Shown piece after piece: positions 15,009-23,378 of a stretch of 42,920 nucleotides of DNA. The notes beneath the pieces were generated by a model. The model was not told the origin of the DNA. It ran no database searches and saw only the letters and a list, made by a program, of their open reading frames with translations. Every line of letters begins with the position of its first letter. Positions within the stretch are counted from its first letter, which is position 1. Location of the stretch: assembly GCA_027024225.1 (NCBI GenBank), contig JALVSR010000044.1, forward strand, positions 1 through 42,920, read 5' to 3'. The position numbers were made by a program, and so were the translations under genes. This stretch comes from Hyphomicrobiales bacterium. Lineage in GTDB: Bacteria; Pseudomonadota; Alphaproteobacteria; Rhizobiales; Aestuariivirgaceae.

Positions 15009-16188
15009 GCGCCTCTTGTGCCATCCATGAGGTCAGCTTGCCATGGCGGCGCTTTTCGGCGAACGCCTGCGCCAGTTGCACCGCGTGCACCAGCAGGGAG
15101 ACGAGCGTCCAGGCGGCCACGGCGACAAGCCCCCAGTCCGGCCTGCCGACGAGCCAGAACAGCGTAAGCAGCACCAGGTTGGGGTTGCGCCGGGCGGTGA
15201 TTTCGCGAAACCAGGTGTCGAAGCGGCGCCAGATGTGGATTTCCATGCCCAGCAGGGCGATGGATATGCCCTCCATGAGCCGCTGCACCACGTAGCCGAC
15301 GATGATGACGATGAGGCTGCCCCACCACCATTCCGGCGGCAGGGGGTGGCCCGCGGTCTCGAGCCCCACCGCCCAGGCCCAGTACCAGAAGGGCGGATGA
15401 ATGAGGTCTATGCCGTGGTCGAAGATGTCGCCGAACCTGCTGGAGGTCAGCGTGGTGCGCGCCAGCTTGCCGTCCACCGTGTCAAGGAAGGTCATGAGCC
15501 AGGCCGCCAGCAGGCCCCAGCCGTATTCTCCGGCCGCGAACAGCCCGAAGGCCACCAGCACCAGCAGGAAGGAGAGGAAGGTGACCATGTTGGGCGTGAT
15601 GGAGGTGTGCTCCGCCAGCCAGCGGGTCACGTGAAAGGCTGGCCGGGGCCATAGCCGTTTGGTCACCAGATCGGTTGCGCCCTTGTAGGTGCCCATGAAC
15701 ACGCGCCATTCCTGCTCCTTGCGCTTTTCCGGCCGGAAGACGAAAGCGTAAGGCGCCTCGCGCTTGCGCAATTTCTGCTGGAAGGCGGCCTCGCCCAACC
15801 GTTGGGGGGGCGCCACCCGCCAACCCCTGGCGCGGGCGAGCTCCACGTCGCCCTCCTCCAGAACGCGGCGGGCCGTTTCCGCCTCGGCCAGGGGGACGTG
15901 CGCCAACAATGGCGCGCGCTCATCGGAGCTCAACAGTATCAGTCCCGGCCGGTTCAGGATGGCCTCCACCAATGCCGGATCCAGCACGGCGTCGGCGCGC
16001 ACCAGCACCACCGTGTCGTTTTCCGATGGCGATGCGGGAAGCTCCGCCAGGGAGCCGGCGCGCACCCCGGCGCGGGCGAAGATGCGCGTGGTGCGGCGGG
16101 CCGTGTCGAGGCCGAACAGGCGCCCGGGGGTGCCGCCGGTTATCACGAGTAGCCGCACGGGGGCTGGTTTTGATGTTTCGTGTGCCAT
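15001..16188 (-). CDS. CDP-alcohol phosphatidyltransferase with degenerate N-terminal nucleotidyltransferase domain
   Basis: The 395-residue membrane enzyme transfers a phospho-alcohol or phosphatidyl group from a CDP-activated donor. The catalytic motif is complete: D236-T-V-D239-G240-K-L-A243-R244, then G253, D257 and D261 (D-x2-D-G-x2-A-R-x8-G-x3-D-x3-D). At least five hydrophobic segments follow residue 200. Residues 1-165 look like a sugar-phosphate nucleotidyltransferase domain that has lost the GxGTRL signature, as in fused inositol-phosphate cytidylyltransferase/DIPP synthases, with a typical linker GTYKGATDLVTKRLWPRP. The start is ATG at 16188; a GTG directly before it is possible and neither has a clear ribosome site. 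It overlaps the lipid kinase by 8 nt and follows lptG by 105 nt. Substrate is unknown. Confidence 0.85.
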   Translation of the reverse strand: MAHETSKPAPVRLLVITGGTPGRLFGLDTARRTTRIFARAGVRAGSLAELPASPSENDTVVLVRADAVLDPALVEAILNRPGLILLSSDERAPLLAHVPLAEAETARRVLEEGDVELARARGWRVAPPQRLGEAAFQQKLRKREAPYAFVFRPEKRKEQEWRVFMGTYKGATDLVTKRLWPRPAFHVTRWLAEHTSITPNMVTFLSFLLVLVAFGLFAAGEYGWGLLAAWLMTFLDTVDGKLARTTLTSSRFGDIFDHGIDLIHPPFWYWAWAVGLETAGHPLPPEWWWGSLIVIIVGYVVQRLMEGISIALLGMEIHIWRRFDTWFREITARRNPNLVLLTLFWLVGRPDWGLVAVAAWTLVSLLVHAVQLAQAFAEKRRHGKLTSWMAQEAHD

Positions 16189-16293
16189 CACGTCGAGAAT
16201 GCTGAAACGAAAGCGAAAGGTGCGCGCGTGTTCGTCGCTTGTGATACCGGCATGGGGATGGTTTGTCGAGGATGGGAAAGGCCGCCTGCTGGC

Positions 16294-17370
16294 TCATGAA
16301 ACGGTTTGTGCACGCACATAGAACGCCGCGCTGATGAGCCCCAGGAGAGTGACCGGCAACCAGCCGGCCAGCCAGGCCGGAACCAGCCCCAGTTCGCCAA
16401 CGGTGAGGGATATGCCGTCGAAGATGAAAAAGGTGAATCCCACCGTGATGCCCGTCAGCAGCACCGGCACGGTGATGCCGCCGCGACGGAAGCGCACCGC
16501 CAGGGGAATGCATACGGCGATGATGAGCAATGGCACCAGCAGGTTGGCCAGCCGGCGGTGCCACCAGACCTCGTAAACGTGCACCGGGCGCAGGCCGAAT
16601 CCCTTGTTCTCGATGAAGTATCGCAGATCGGCCAGTGGCATCTCCTCCGGATCGCCGGAGCGGAATTCTTCCGACGCCAGCCGCAGCTCGCCCGCGTAGA
16701 CCAAGGTGTCCAACCGCATGTGTGGCACGGGTTCGCGCCGATAGATGACAACGTCGTGAAGCAGCCAGCGGCCGCTTTCGCGCTGGGCGCGTGCGACGTG
16801 GATCTGCTCCGTCAGCAGGCCGGTGCGGTCGCGCCGGAATATGATGATATCCTCCAGTTGGGTGGCCTTGGCGTTGGCCTTGCCGGCCCTCAATATGTCC
16901 TGGCCGGCGCGCAGCCAGATTTCGCCCTCGCGCGAAGCGCGGAGTTTCTTCGTGGCAAACTCTCCCACCCCCCAGTTCGACAGGACCCTGACCGTGGCGG
17001 GCACGATCTGATCATTGAGCAGAAACAACGCCATTCCCATGATGATTCCCATTGGCGCCAGCATGAGAAGAAGTTGCAGCGGGGTGGCGCCGGCGGCCCA
17101 GATGGGAACGATTTCGTTGCGGTAGCCCAGCTCCACCAGGGTCAGAACCATGGCCAGCAGCAGCCCCAGCACGAAGAACACGGCGGCGATGCCGGGGAAG
17201 CGCAAGAGGGCGTATTTGACCAGTTCGACGTAACTGTCGTTCTGGGCCAGGATGCTGTCCAGATTGGACAGGACTTCCAGCGTGATGACGAAAACCGAAA
17301 CGCCGAAGAGGATGAGAAGGAAACGCGCCAGCACCATGCGCGAAATCATGCGTCCCAGAATGCCCATCAT
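16294..17370 (-). CDS. lptG: LPS (or lipid) export permease LptG
   Basis: The 358-residue inner-membrane protein fits LptG, which with LptF and the LptB ATPase extracts lipopolysaccharide and passes it to LptC. It has three hydrophobic segments near the N-terminus (VLARFLLILFGVSVFVITL; the AVFFVLGLLLAMVLTL region; LLLMLAPMGIIMGMALFLL), a periplasmic beta-jellyroll middle (about 130-255), and three C-terminal segments, including LLVPLLIIAVCIPLAV. The ATG at 17370 overlaps the lptF stop by ATGA and has AGGGGG upstream; a second ATG follows directly. It is not followed by lptD-surA as in many alphaproteobacteria but by the phospholipid-type genes, so its cargo could differ from canonical LPS. 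Confidence 0.88.
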   Translation of the reverse strand: MMGILGRMISRMVLARFLLILFGVSVFVITLEVLSNLDSILAQNDSYVELVKYALLRFPGIAAVFFVLGLLLAMVLTLVELGYRNEIVPIWAAGATPLQLLLMLAPMGIIMGMALFLLNDQIVPATVRVLSNWGVGEFATKKLRASREGEIWLRAGQDILRAGKANAKATQLEDIIIFRRDRTGLLTEQIHVARAQRESGRWLLHDVVIYRREPVPHMRLDTLVYAGELRLASEEFRSGDPEEMPLADLRYFIENKGFGLRPVHVYEVWWHRRLANLLVPLLIIAVCIPLAVRFRRGGITVPVLLTGITVGFTFFIFDGISLTVGELGLVPAWLAGWLPVTLLGLISAAFYVRAQTVS

Positions 17371-18590
17371 GCCGCCCCCTGTTTCTTGCGTCGCCAGCGG
17401 GCGGGCCAGGCCCTGCGCAGGTGTTCGGCAGCCTTGCTCATGGCCAGATACACCGAATCGAAAATGTCTTCCTTGAGCGTGAAGCAACTGCGGTAATAGC
17501 GGAAGCTGGCCAGGACAAGCAACGCCACCCACGGGGCCCATATGCCCAGCCAGATGGGCAGGGCGCCGTGTCGCGCCGCCACGGATCCCTGCTGCAGCGC
17601 TTCCTGGTAGGCGATGAGAATGATCAGTCCCACGGCAAAGCGGTAGGCGCGCTGCTGGCGCCGATGGCCAATGGCGAAGGGGATGGCCAGAAATGGCAGC
17701 ACCAGGATGGTGAGAATGGACACGATGCGTCTGTGAAATTCGGCCCTGAGCTCGCGCACGCTGGCGAGTTTCAGCGGTTTGTCCAGGGTGGCGTACAGTT
17801 CCGGCAGGGTCAGCTCGCGTTCGTCCAGTCCGCGCGGGCGGAACGTGAGGGCGCTCTTGCGGCCTATGGGGGTTTCCGCACGGGAGAAGAGCTTGCTGGT
17901 GGCCTTGGGCAGTTCGCGCGCGGTGGGGTCCACCCGGCCCTTGATCTCCAGCTGGTGGCCGTGAAGCAACACCAGCAGGGGACGCGGGTCGCGCTGCTGG
18001 CGCACGAGATAGCCGGAACGCGCGGTGATGGTTCGCGTGCCCCGGTCACGCCCGTATTGTTCGAACACGAAGATGCGATAGAAGCGCTGGTCGCGGCGCT
18101 CCAGCTTGTCGACGATGAAGGTGCGGTTGCCGGTTTGCATGAACACGCCCTCCTCGGCGAGGTAGAAGACCTCGACGTTCTGAACGGCGTGCTTGAGCGC
18201 GCGGTAGGCGTAGCGGGTATAGGGCTGCAACCAGCCGAAGATGAACATGGCGAGGATGGCGATAAGCACCGACAAGGCGATCACCGGACGGGCGAGACGG
18301 TGCAGCGATATGCCGGCGGCGAGGCAGGCGTCGATCTCGGCGTTGCGCGACATCTGGTTGAAGCCGAACAGCAGCCCAAGGAAGATGGACGCCGGAATGG
18401 CCAGGCCCAGATAGTGCGGCACCAGGTAGCCGAGCATCTCGAACACCAGGCTCAACGAGCCCTTCTTGCCCAGGGTCAGATCCAGGATGCGCACGAAGCG
18501 TTCCGCCATCAGCATGAGCAGGCCTATGACAAGGGACACCAGCAGGGGCTTGCCCACCTGTCGCAGAACGTAACGGTCCAGGATCGTCAT
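17367..18590 (-). CDS. lptF: LPS (or lipid) export permease LptF
   Basis: This 407-residue protein matches LptF: start MTILDRYVLRQVGKPLLVSL, membrane segments near 20, 65 and 105, the cytoplasmic coupling helix FGFNQMSRNAEIDACLAAGI that contacts LptB, a periplasmic beta-jellyroll domain (about 145-270), and three C-terminal membrane segments. The ATG at 18590 gives the canonical N-terminus; an upstream start would add an unlikely basic leader. GGAG lies 11 nt upstream. It follows the metallophosphoesterase by 56 nt on the same strand and overlaps lptG, so phosphoesterase-lptF-lptG may be one transcript. A charged 40-residue C-terminal tail rich in Arg and Lys extends past the last membrane segment. 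Confidence 0.88.
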   Translation of the reverse strand: MTILDRYVLRQVGKPLLVSLVIGLLMLMAERFVRILDLTLGKKGSLSLVFEMLGYLVPHYLGLAIPASIFLGLLFGFNQMSRNAEIDACLAAGISLHRLARPVIALSVLIAILAMFIFGWLQPYTRYAYRALKHAVQNVEVFYLAEEGVFMQTGNRTFIVDKLERRDQRFYRIFVFEQYGRDRGTRTITARSGYLVRQQRDPRPLLVLLHGHQLEIKGRVDPTARELPKATSKLFSRAETPIGRKSALTFRPRGLDERELTLPELYATLDKPLKLASVRELRAEFHRRIVSILTILVLPFLAIPFAIGHRRQQRAYRFAVGLIILIAYQEALQQGSVAARHGALPIWLGIWAPWVALLVLASFRYYRSCFTLKEDIFDSVYLAMSKAAEHLRRAWPARWRRKKQGAA

Positions 18591-18646
18591 ACCTTGCCAA
18601 CTCCGGAAATGGCCACACGCGCGACGTGCGATTCTCCCTGGATGTA

Positions 18647-19567
18647 TCATGGGGAGCAGAGCAGGGTAAATGCCTCACGCTTTCCGAGTCCTTCCTTAAG
18701 GCCCACCTCGTATCGGGCGACATCGATCCGCCAGGTCTCCCGCGTGCGCGAGATGCGGATGTGCTGCCAGCCCGCGGGCGGCGCCTTGTGGCCCGCGGCC
18801 ATGGAGGCGGATGGAGCGGAAAGCACATGCATGAGGCGCGTGTCTCTTCCGGCCGGGTCCGCGATGGGCATTTCGTGGCGGGTCCAGCGATGGGTATGGC
18901 CAAACAACACAAGTTCCGCGCCGGCTTCGGCCAGCACTTGCGCCAGTGCGGGAGCGTCCTTCAACGCCTTGCGGGGATTGGCGTTCAGCGCCGGCAGGGG
19001 AGGGTGGTGCACCAGAACCACGCGGCAAAGCCCCCGTTGTCCGCAGTCGCGCAGTATCCTTTCCAGCCGTTGCAACTGCCGCTCGCCCAGTCGGCCGGAA
19101 GCCTCGCGCCAGGGGGCGGCGTAGGCCGAGTTGAGCCCGATGAGCGCCACGTCGCCCACCTGGCGCACGAAGGGAAAGGCCGTGGCATCGCGGATGTCGG
19201 CATTGGCCATCCAGGGGGCGAGCGTGTCTCCGGCGATGCGGCCGGCCGCGGCCACGTAATAATCATGATTGCCAGGGACGAGGGTAGTTCCGCTAAAGGA
19301 TTCCAGGCCTTCGAGCCAGGCGCGCGCGGCGGCGAATTCGCCGTGGGTGGAGATGTTCACCAGATCACCCGTGATGACCAGGTGCGCCCGGGGCGCCTTC
19401 TTGCGAATGTCATCAAGCACGGCGGCCAGCACTTCCGGCCGGTGCATTCGGCGGCGGCGGAGGGTCCACGACAGCCAGCCTAGAATGCGCTTGCCCAGCA
19501 GTTCCCGCGGGCGCGTAGCCACCAGGGGCAGGTGTGGGTCGGTGATGTGGGCCAGTTCGATGGTCAT
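18647..19567 (-). CDS. Calcineurin-like metallophosphoesterase
   Basis: The 306-residue protein has the full set of dimetal phosphoesterase motifs: HITDPHL (D-x-H) at the N-terminus, ITGDLVN, VPGNHDYY, VLVHHPP and FGHTH. The closest recognisable group is the class III cyclic-nucleotide phosphodiesterase (CpdA-like) and related lipid phosphohydrolases; substrate cannot be assigned. No signal peptide or membrane segment is seen. The ATG at 19567 is chosen because the first conserved strand begins directly after it; ATG at 19579 is an alternative. It heads a same-strand run with lptF, lptG and the lipid genes and is divergent from the nucleotidyltransferase gene, so a role in lipid-headgroup turnover is possible but only inferred from position. 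Confidence 0.85.
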   Translation of the reverse strand: MTIELAHITDPHLPLVATRPRELLGKRILGWLSWTLRRRRMHRPEVLAAVLDDIRKKAPRAHLVITGDLVNISTHGEFAAARAWLEGLESFSGTTLVPGNHDYYVAAAGRIAGDTLAPWMANADIRDATAFPFVRQVGDVALIGLNSAYAAPWREASGRLGERQLQRLERILRDCGQRGLCRVVLVHHPPLPALNANPRKALKDAPALAQVLAEAGAELVLFGHTHRWTRHEMPIADPAGRDTRLMHVLSAPSASMAAGHKAPPAGWQHIRISRTRETWRIDVARYEVGLKEGLGKREAFTLLCSP

Positions 19568-19748
19568 GGATTTCCGCATTCGCGCATACCGGCGGGCGCT
19601 TGGCATTGACGACGCCGGCAAATGTTGCCATTGCAGGAATGGTCACATGCCGTGGCCACACGCTGGTATGCCATTTGTTCACGCGCCTGACTGTATGCAA
19701 GGCGGGAAGCGCGCAAGTCAAACCCGCATTTCCGGGAGAAGGTTTTTC

Positions 19749-20516
19749 GTGAAGGCCATCATTCTTTCCGCAGGGCAGGGCAGCCGCCTGTTGCCATTGA
19801 CCCAGGACAGGCCGAAGGCGCTGTTGGATATTCATGGTCAAACGCTCATCGGTCGCCAGATCGACGCGCTGAGCGAGGCCGGGGTGCGCACCTTCGTGGT
19901 GGTGACCGGTTTCAGGCCCGAGTTGATGGAAGAGGCGCTGGAACGCATCGGGCGGCGCAACGGGGTGAATATCCGGCTGATCCACAACCCCTTTTACGCC
20001 GTGGCCGACAATCTGGCCAGTTGCTGGATGGCGCGGGCGGAAATGGATGCCGATTTCATTCAGGTCAATGGCGACAATGTCTTTCGCGCCGAGCTGGTGA
20101 AGGCCCTGCTGGCCGTCAACGATGCCCCGGTGAGCGCGGCCGTTGCGCGCAAGCAGTCCTATGACGCCGATGACATGAAGGTCGTGGAAAGGGGGGGCAT
20201 TCTGCGGCGTATCGGCAAGAACCTCCCCCTGGCGGAAGTGAATGCGGAAGCACTGGGATTTTACGTGTTTCGCGGGCAGGGCGTGATCCGGTATCGCGAG
20301 ACACTGGAGCGCATGATACGCGAGCCGGACGGCCTGCAACAGTGGTTTCCCGCCGCCATCGACCGGCTGGCGAAAAGCGTGCGGGTAAGGGCGGTGGACC
20401 TGAGTGGGCACGAGTGGTGCGAAGTGGATTATCCTACCGATCTGAAGCTGGCCAACGAGCTGGCCGCGCGCTGGGATGCGCAACGCCGTCGCCCGCGGCT
20501 GGTGCATCCGTCCTGA
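19749..20516 (+). CDS. NTP-transferase family nucleotidyltransferase (LicC/inositol-phosphate cytidylyltransferase-like)
   Basis: The 255-residue protein is a Rossmann-like NTP transferase. It opens with KAIILSAGQGSRLLPLTQDR, the nucleotide-binding GxGxRL loop followed by RPKALL. FYAVADNLASCWMA and FIQVNGDNVF carry the metal-binding aspartate, and HEWCEVDYPTDLK near the end closes the family pattern. These features point to small-alcohol-phosphate cytidylyltransferases such as LicC (phosphocholine) or inositol-1-phosphate cytidylyltransferase rather than glucose-1-phosphate enzymes. The start is GTG at 19749 with a strong GGGAGAAGG 6 nt upstream. It is divergent from the phosphoesterase-lptFG-lipid gene run, whose CDP-alcohol phosphatidyltransferase has a broken nucleotidyltransferase domain, so it may supply the CDP-activated headgroup. 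Confidence 0.78.
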   Translation: MKAIILSAGQGSRLLPLTQDRPKALLDIHGQTLIGRQIDALSEAGVRTFVVVTGFRPELMEEALERIGRRNGVNIRLIHNPFYAVADNLASCWMARAEMDADFIQVNGDNVFRAELVKALLAVNDAPVSAAVARKQSYDADDMKVVERGGILRRIGKNLPLAEVNAEALGFYVFRGQGVIRYRETLERMIREPDGLQQWFPAAIDRLAKSVRVRAVDLSGHEWCEVDYPTDLKLANELAARWDAQRRRPRLVHPS

Positions 20517-20537
20517 GGGTTCCGGGCGCTAGCCTAT

Positions 20538-21965
20538 TCAGGCCGGCAGGGTGATGATCACGCGCAGGCCACCGTGTGGCGAATCGGCCAGCTCCACCTC
20601 GCCGCCGTGCGTATGCACGATGTCGCGCACGATGGCGAGCCCCAGGCCGGTGCCGGCATTGTCCTGGTTGCGGGCGTTGTCCAGCCTGGTGAACGGGCGG
20701 AAAGCGTCCTTGCGGTATTCGGGGGCGATGCCCGGACCATCATCATCGATGATGATGCGTATGTGATTTGCTCCTTTTTCAACCCGCACGTCTATGCGTT
20801 TGCGCGCATGACGCACGGCGTTTTCCAGCACGTTCAGCAGCGCGCGTTTCAGCGCCCCGGGGCGCACCGACAGACGCAGCCGCCGATCTTGGCAATGCAG
20901 CCGGATGTCGTGACCGGAAGCCGGCATGCGCCGCAGGGCTTCCTCCAGCAATTCGCACAGATCCTGCTCGGTGGCGGGTTCCGCCTCCGCTCCGCGCACG
21001 AAATCCATGTAGCCTTGCAGCATGTGCTGCATTTCGTCCACGTCGTGTTTCAGGGCCTCGATGTGTTCCCGGTCGCCATCGAGCAGGGACAGTTCCAGGC
21101 GGAAGCGCGTGAGAATGGTCCGCAAATCGTGTGAAATGCCGGCCAGCATGGCGGCGCGCTGCTCCAGGTGGCGCTCGATGCGTTCCTTCATGACCAGGAA
21201 CGACTTCCAGGCGGTGCGCACCTCCAGCGCCCCGCGTACGCGCGTGCTGGCGACCGCGCGACCCTTGCCGAAATCTTGCATGGCCTGCGCCAGGTCGATG
21301 ATGGGTTCGATTTGCTTGCGCAGGAACAGGATGGCCACTCCGATCAGGATGGCGGCGGCGATGACGATCCACAACAGCAGCAAGGGGGTGGAAGAGGCAT
21401 AGACCCTGTCGCGCGGGGGACGGAAATGAAACACCAGATCCTGGTCCACCAGGATGCGCACGTCCACCCGATCGGGTTGGCTGGCGTCAATCCAGAACGG
21501 CCGGCCGGGCGCAAAGCGGACCATGTACTTGGCCAGCCGGTAATGGAGGATGGAATACCACGGATGCGGCTTTATCGGAGGCAGGGAGCCACGTTCTATG
21601 GAAAACCCGATGTCGAGCGTTTCCTCCACCATCCTTTCGAGCCGTTTCAGGGCCTGAGGCGTCTTGGGGCCGTTGTCGTAGAGCCTGATCACCAGTCCCA
21701 CGTCACGCCCGAAACTCTTGGACAGGCGCTTCGTGACCTCCTCCCAGTGGCGTTCCAGCACGATGCCGATGATCACCAGCATCAAGAGCAACACCGGCAG
21801 GACCACGATGAGCAGGGCGCGGCGATAAAGGTCGCGCGGTAGATGCCGCTCCAGGAAACGGTTGAACCGCCACCAGAGCAACGGCCAGCCGCTGTCGGGA
21901 CGCGGTGGCGGGGCGAAGGCATCGTCGCTGGCCTGCAGGCGGATCTTTTTTCTCGCGAACTTCAT
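20538..21965 (-). CDS. EnvZ-type sensor histidine kinase
   Basis: The 475-residue membrane kinase has a cytoplasmic N-tail, a first membrane segment (about 50-70), a periplasmic sensor of about 120 residues, and a second segment (about 193-215). A HAMP domain follows, then a DHp domain with phosphoacceptor H279 in GISHDLRTILTRFRLE, and a HATPase domain with N-box LLNVLENAVRHA, G1 DDDGPGI and G2 GTGLGLAI. This is the EnvZ/OmpR arrangement. Its ATG overlaps the stop of the response regulator gene by ATGA, so it is the cognate kinase. It stands with a MarR gene upstream, as in the petP-petR layout known from Rhodobacter. The signal sensed is not known. Confidence 0.9.
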   Translation of the reverse strand: MKFARKKIRLQASDDAFAPPPRPDSGWPLLWWRFNRFLERHLPRDLYRRALLIVVLPVLLLMLVIIGIVLERHWEEVTKRLSKSFGRDVGLVIRLYDNGPKTPQALKRLERMVEETLDIGFSIERGSLPPIKPHPWYSILHYRLAKYMVRFAPGRPFWIDASQPDRVDVRILVDQDLVFHFRPPRDRVYASSTPLLLLWIVIAAAILIGVAILFLRKQIEPIIDLAQAMQDFGKGRAVASTRVRGALEVRTAWKSFLVMKERIERHLEQRAAMLAGISHDLRTILTRFRLELSLLDGDREHIEALKHDVDEMQHMLQGYMDFVRGAEAEPATEQDLCELLEEALRRMPASGHDIRLHCQDRRLRLSVRPGALKRALLNVLENAVRHARKRIDVRVEKGANHIRIIIDDDGPGIAPEYRKDAFRPFTRLDNARNQDNAGTGLGLAIVRDIVHTHGGEVELADSPHGGLRVIITLPA

Positions 21966-22681
21966 TGGTTCCGCGCACTTTCACCCGGTGCGGGCGTTGT
22001 GTTCAGCATGTAGCCCCGCCCGCGCACGGTGCGAATGAGCTTCGGGTTTGCGGGATCGTCCTCCACCTTGCGGCGCAGGCGGGCAATCTCCACATCCACG
22101 GTGCGCGGCGCCCCGCCGCCGGCGGGCGCAAGCAGTTCTTCGCGTGGTACCGGTTCTCCGGCGCGGCGGGCCAGCAGGCGCAGAATTTCGCGTTCGCGTC
22201 CGGTCAATTTCAGCAATGCGCCATCGCGCCGCAATTCGCCGGTTACGGCATCCAGCGTGTAGGCGCCCAATTGCAACTGCCGCGCATCGTGCGGCGGCCG
22301 GTCTTGTGGCCGGTGACGGCGCAGCAGGGCCTTCAGCCGCAGCAACAGTTCTTCCGGATCGAAGGGCTTTGGCAGGTAGTCGTCGCAGCCGGCCGTCAGG
22401 CCGGCGATGCGATCGGACGTTTCCCCCAGGGCGGAAAGCAGGAGAATGGGAACGTTCGCGTTGGTCTCGCGCAGGCTGCGGGTGAGAGAAAGGCCGTCTT
22501 CTCCGGGCATCATGATATCCAGCACCAGGGCGTCGAAAACCAGCGCGTGCATGCGGGCGCGGGCGTCGGCCGCGTCGCTTGCGGTGGACACGCGAAAACC
22601 ATGACGGCGCAGAAAGTTGCGCAACAGGTCGCGGATGCGGGTATCGTCATCCACGATCAGCACATGGGGCGCCTCGTCCAT
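21962..22681 (-). CDS. OmpR-family response regulator (PetR-like)
   Basis: The 239-residue regulator has a receiver domain with VLIVDDDTRIRDLL, phospho-acceptor D55 in LVLDIMMPGEDGLSL and K in LPKPFDPEELL. A C-terminal winged helix follows, with LTGREREILRLLARRAGEPV and TVDVEIARLRRKVEDDPANP. The ATG at 22681 has GGAGGGCGGAG immediately upstream and lies inside the end of the MarR gene (35-nt overlap), implying translational coupling. The order MarR, OmpR-type regulator, kinase matches petP-petR of Rhodobacter, where PetR is linked to cytochrome bc1 expression; whether that role holds here is inference. Confidence 0.9.
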   Translation of the reverse strand: MDEAPHVLIVDDDTRIRDLLRNFLRRHGFRVSTASDAADARARMHALVFDALVLDIMMPGEDGLSLTRSLRETNANVPILLLSALGETSDRIAGLTAGCDDYLPKPFDPEELLLRLKALLRRHRPQDRPPHDARQLQLGAYTLDAVTGELRRDGALLKLTGREREILRLLARRAGEPVPREELLAPAGGGAPRTVDVEIARLRRKVEDDPANPKLIRTVRGRGYMLNTTPAPGESARNQ

Positions 22682-23330
22682 CTCCGCCCTCCGTCACAGA
22701 TGTCTCCTCGCCGCTTCCGGTCGCGGTTTTTCGTGATGTCGCAGAATGCGGCAAGCCGCACAGGGCGGCCACATGATGGCGGTCGGCCTCGTCCACCAGG
22801 CCCAGCAACATATGCGCGAAGGTCTCTCGCGCACCGTCTCCGGCGTCGGCGAGCGCGGCTCGAACCCGGGCGATCTGCGGAGCCTCCAGCCGCTCCAGCA
22901 GTCTTTGACCGGCCGGGGTCAGGTGCAGCAGCCGCTGGCGGCGGTCGGTGGTGCCTTCTTCCTGGACCACGTAGCCCCGCTCCAGCAATTCGCGCAACAC
23001 CCGGCCCAGGCTCTGCTTGGTGATGCGCAGGATGGCCAGCAATTCCGACACGCGCAGGCCCGGATGGCGGCCGATGAAATGCAGCACCCGGTGGTGCGCC
23101 CGGCCAAAGCCCAGTTCGGCCAGCATGGCGTCCGGCTCGGCGATGAAGTCGCGGTAGGCGAAAAACAGAAGCTCCATCAGCGGCATGACATCGTGGCCGA
23201 ATCCTGCCGCCTCGCGCTCCGGGGCGGGGGGGTCTCGTCGCGAAACCGATGCGGCAGTGGCGGCGTCGGCGTCAGCCTCGGCGCTGGCGGAGAATGGCGC
23301 TTTTTTCGTGCCGCTGGCGGTGGCGTCCAT
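22647..23330 (-). CDS. MarR-family transcriptional regulator (PetP-like)
   Basis: This 227-residue protein has a MarR winged helix in its middle (about 50-170): HHRVLHFIGRHPGLRVSELL, LRITKQSLGRVLRELLERGY for the recognition helix, and EEGTTDRRQRLLHLTPAG for the wing. The N-terminal 45 residues and C-terminal 25 are low-complexity (Ala/Asp/Ser and Gly/Thr) and unlike the family core; the C-terminal tail is the part that overlaps the response regulator gene, so the overlap may have been created by readthrough into it. It is divergent from ilvE across 151 nt that contain a GTCA-TAT-TGAC inverted repeat, a reasonable operator. The ribosome site at 23330 is weak. Confidence 0.85.
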   Translation of the reverse strand: MDATASGTKKAPFSASAEADADAATAASVSRRDPPAPEREAAGFGHDVMPLMELLFFAYRDFIAEPDAMLAELGFGRAHHRVLHFIGRHPGLRVSELLAILRITKQSLGRVLRELLERGYVVQEEGTTDRRQRLLHLTPAGQRLLERLEAPQIARVRAALADAGDGARETFAHMLLGLVDEADRHHVAALCGLPHSATSRKTATGSGEETSVTEGGDGRGAPCADRG

Positions 23331-23378
23331 GGAACGTACCGTTTCTTCGAGTCTTGTTCCGGTCCTGCAAATACGTCA

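Noticed and set aside
17421-19124. Long plus-strand open frame opposite lptF and the phosphoesterase
   Set aside because: It is antisense to clear genes and rich in His, Glu and Gln without any domain, a GC artefact.
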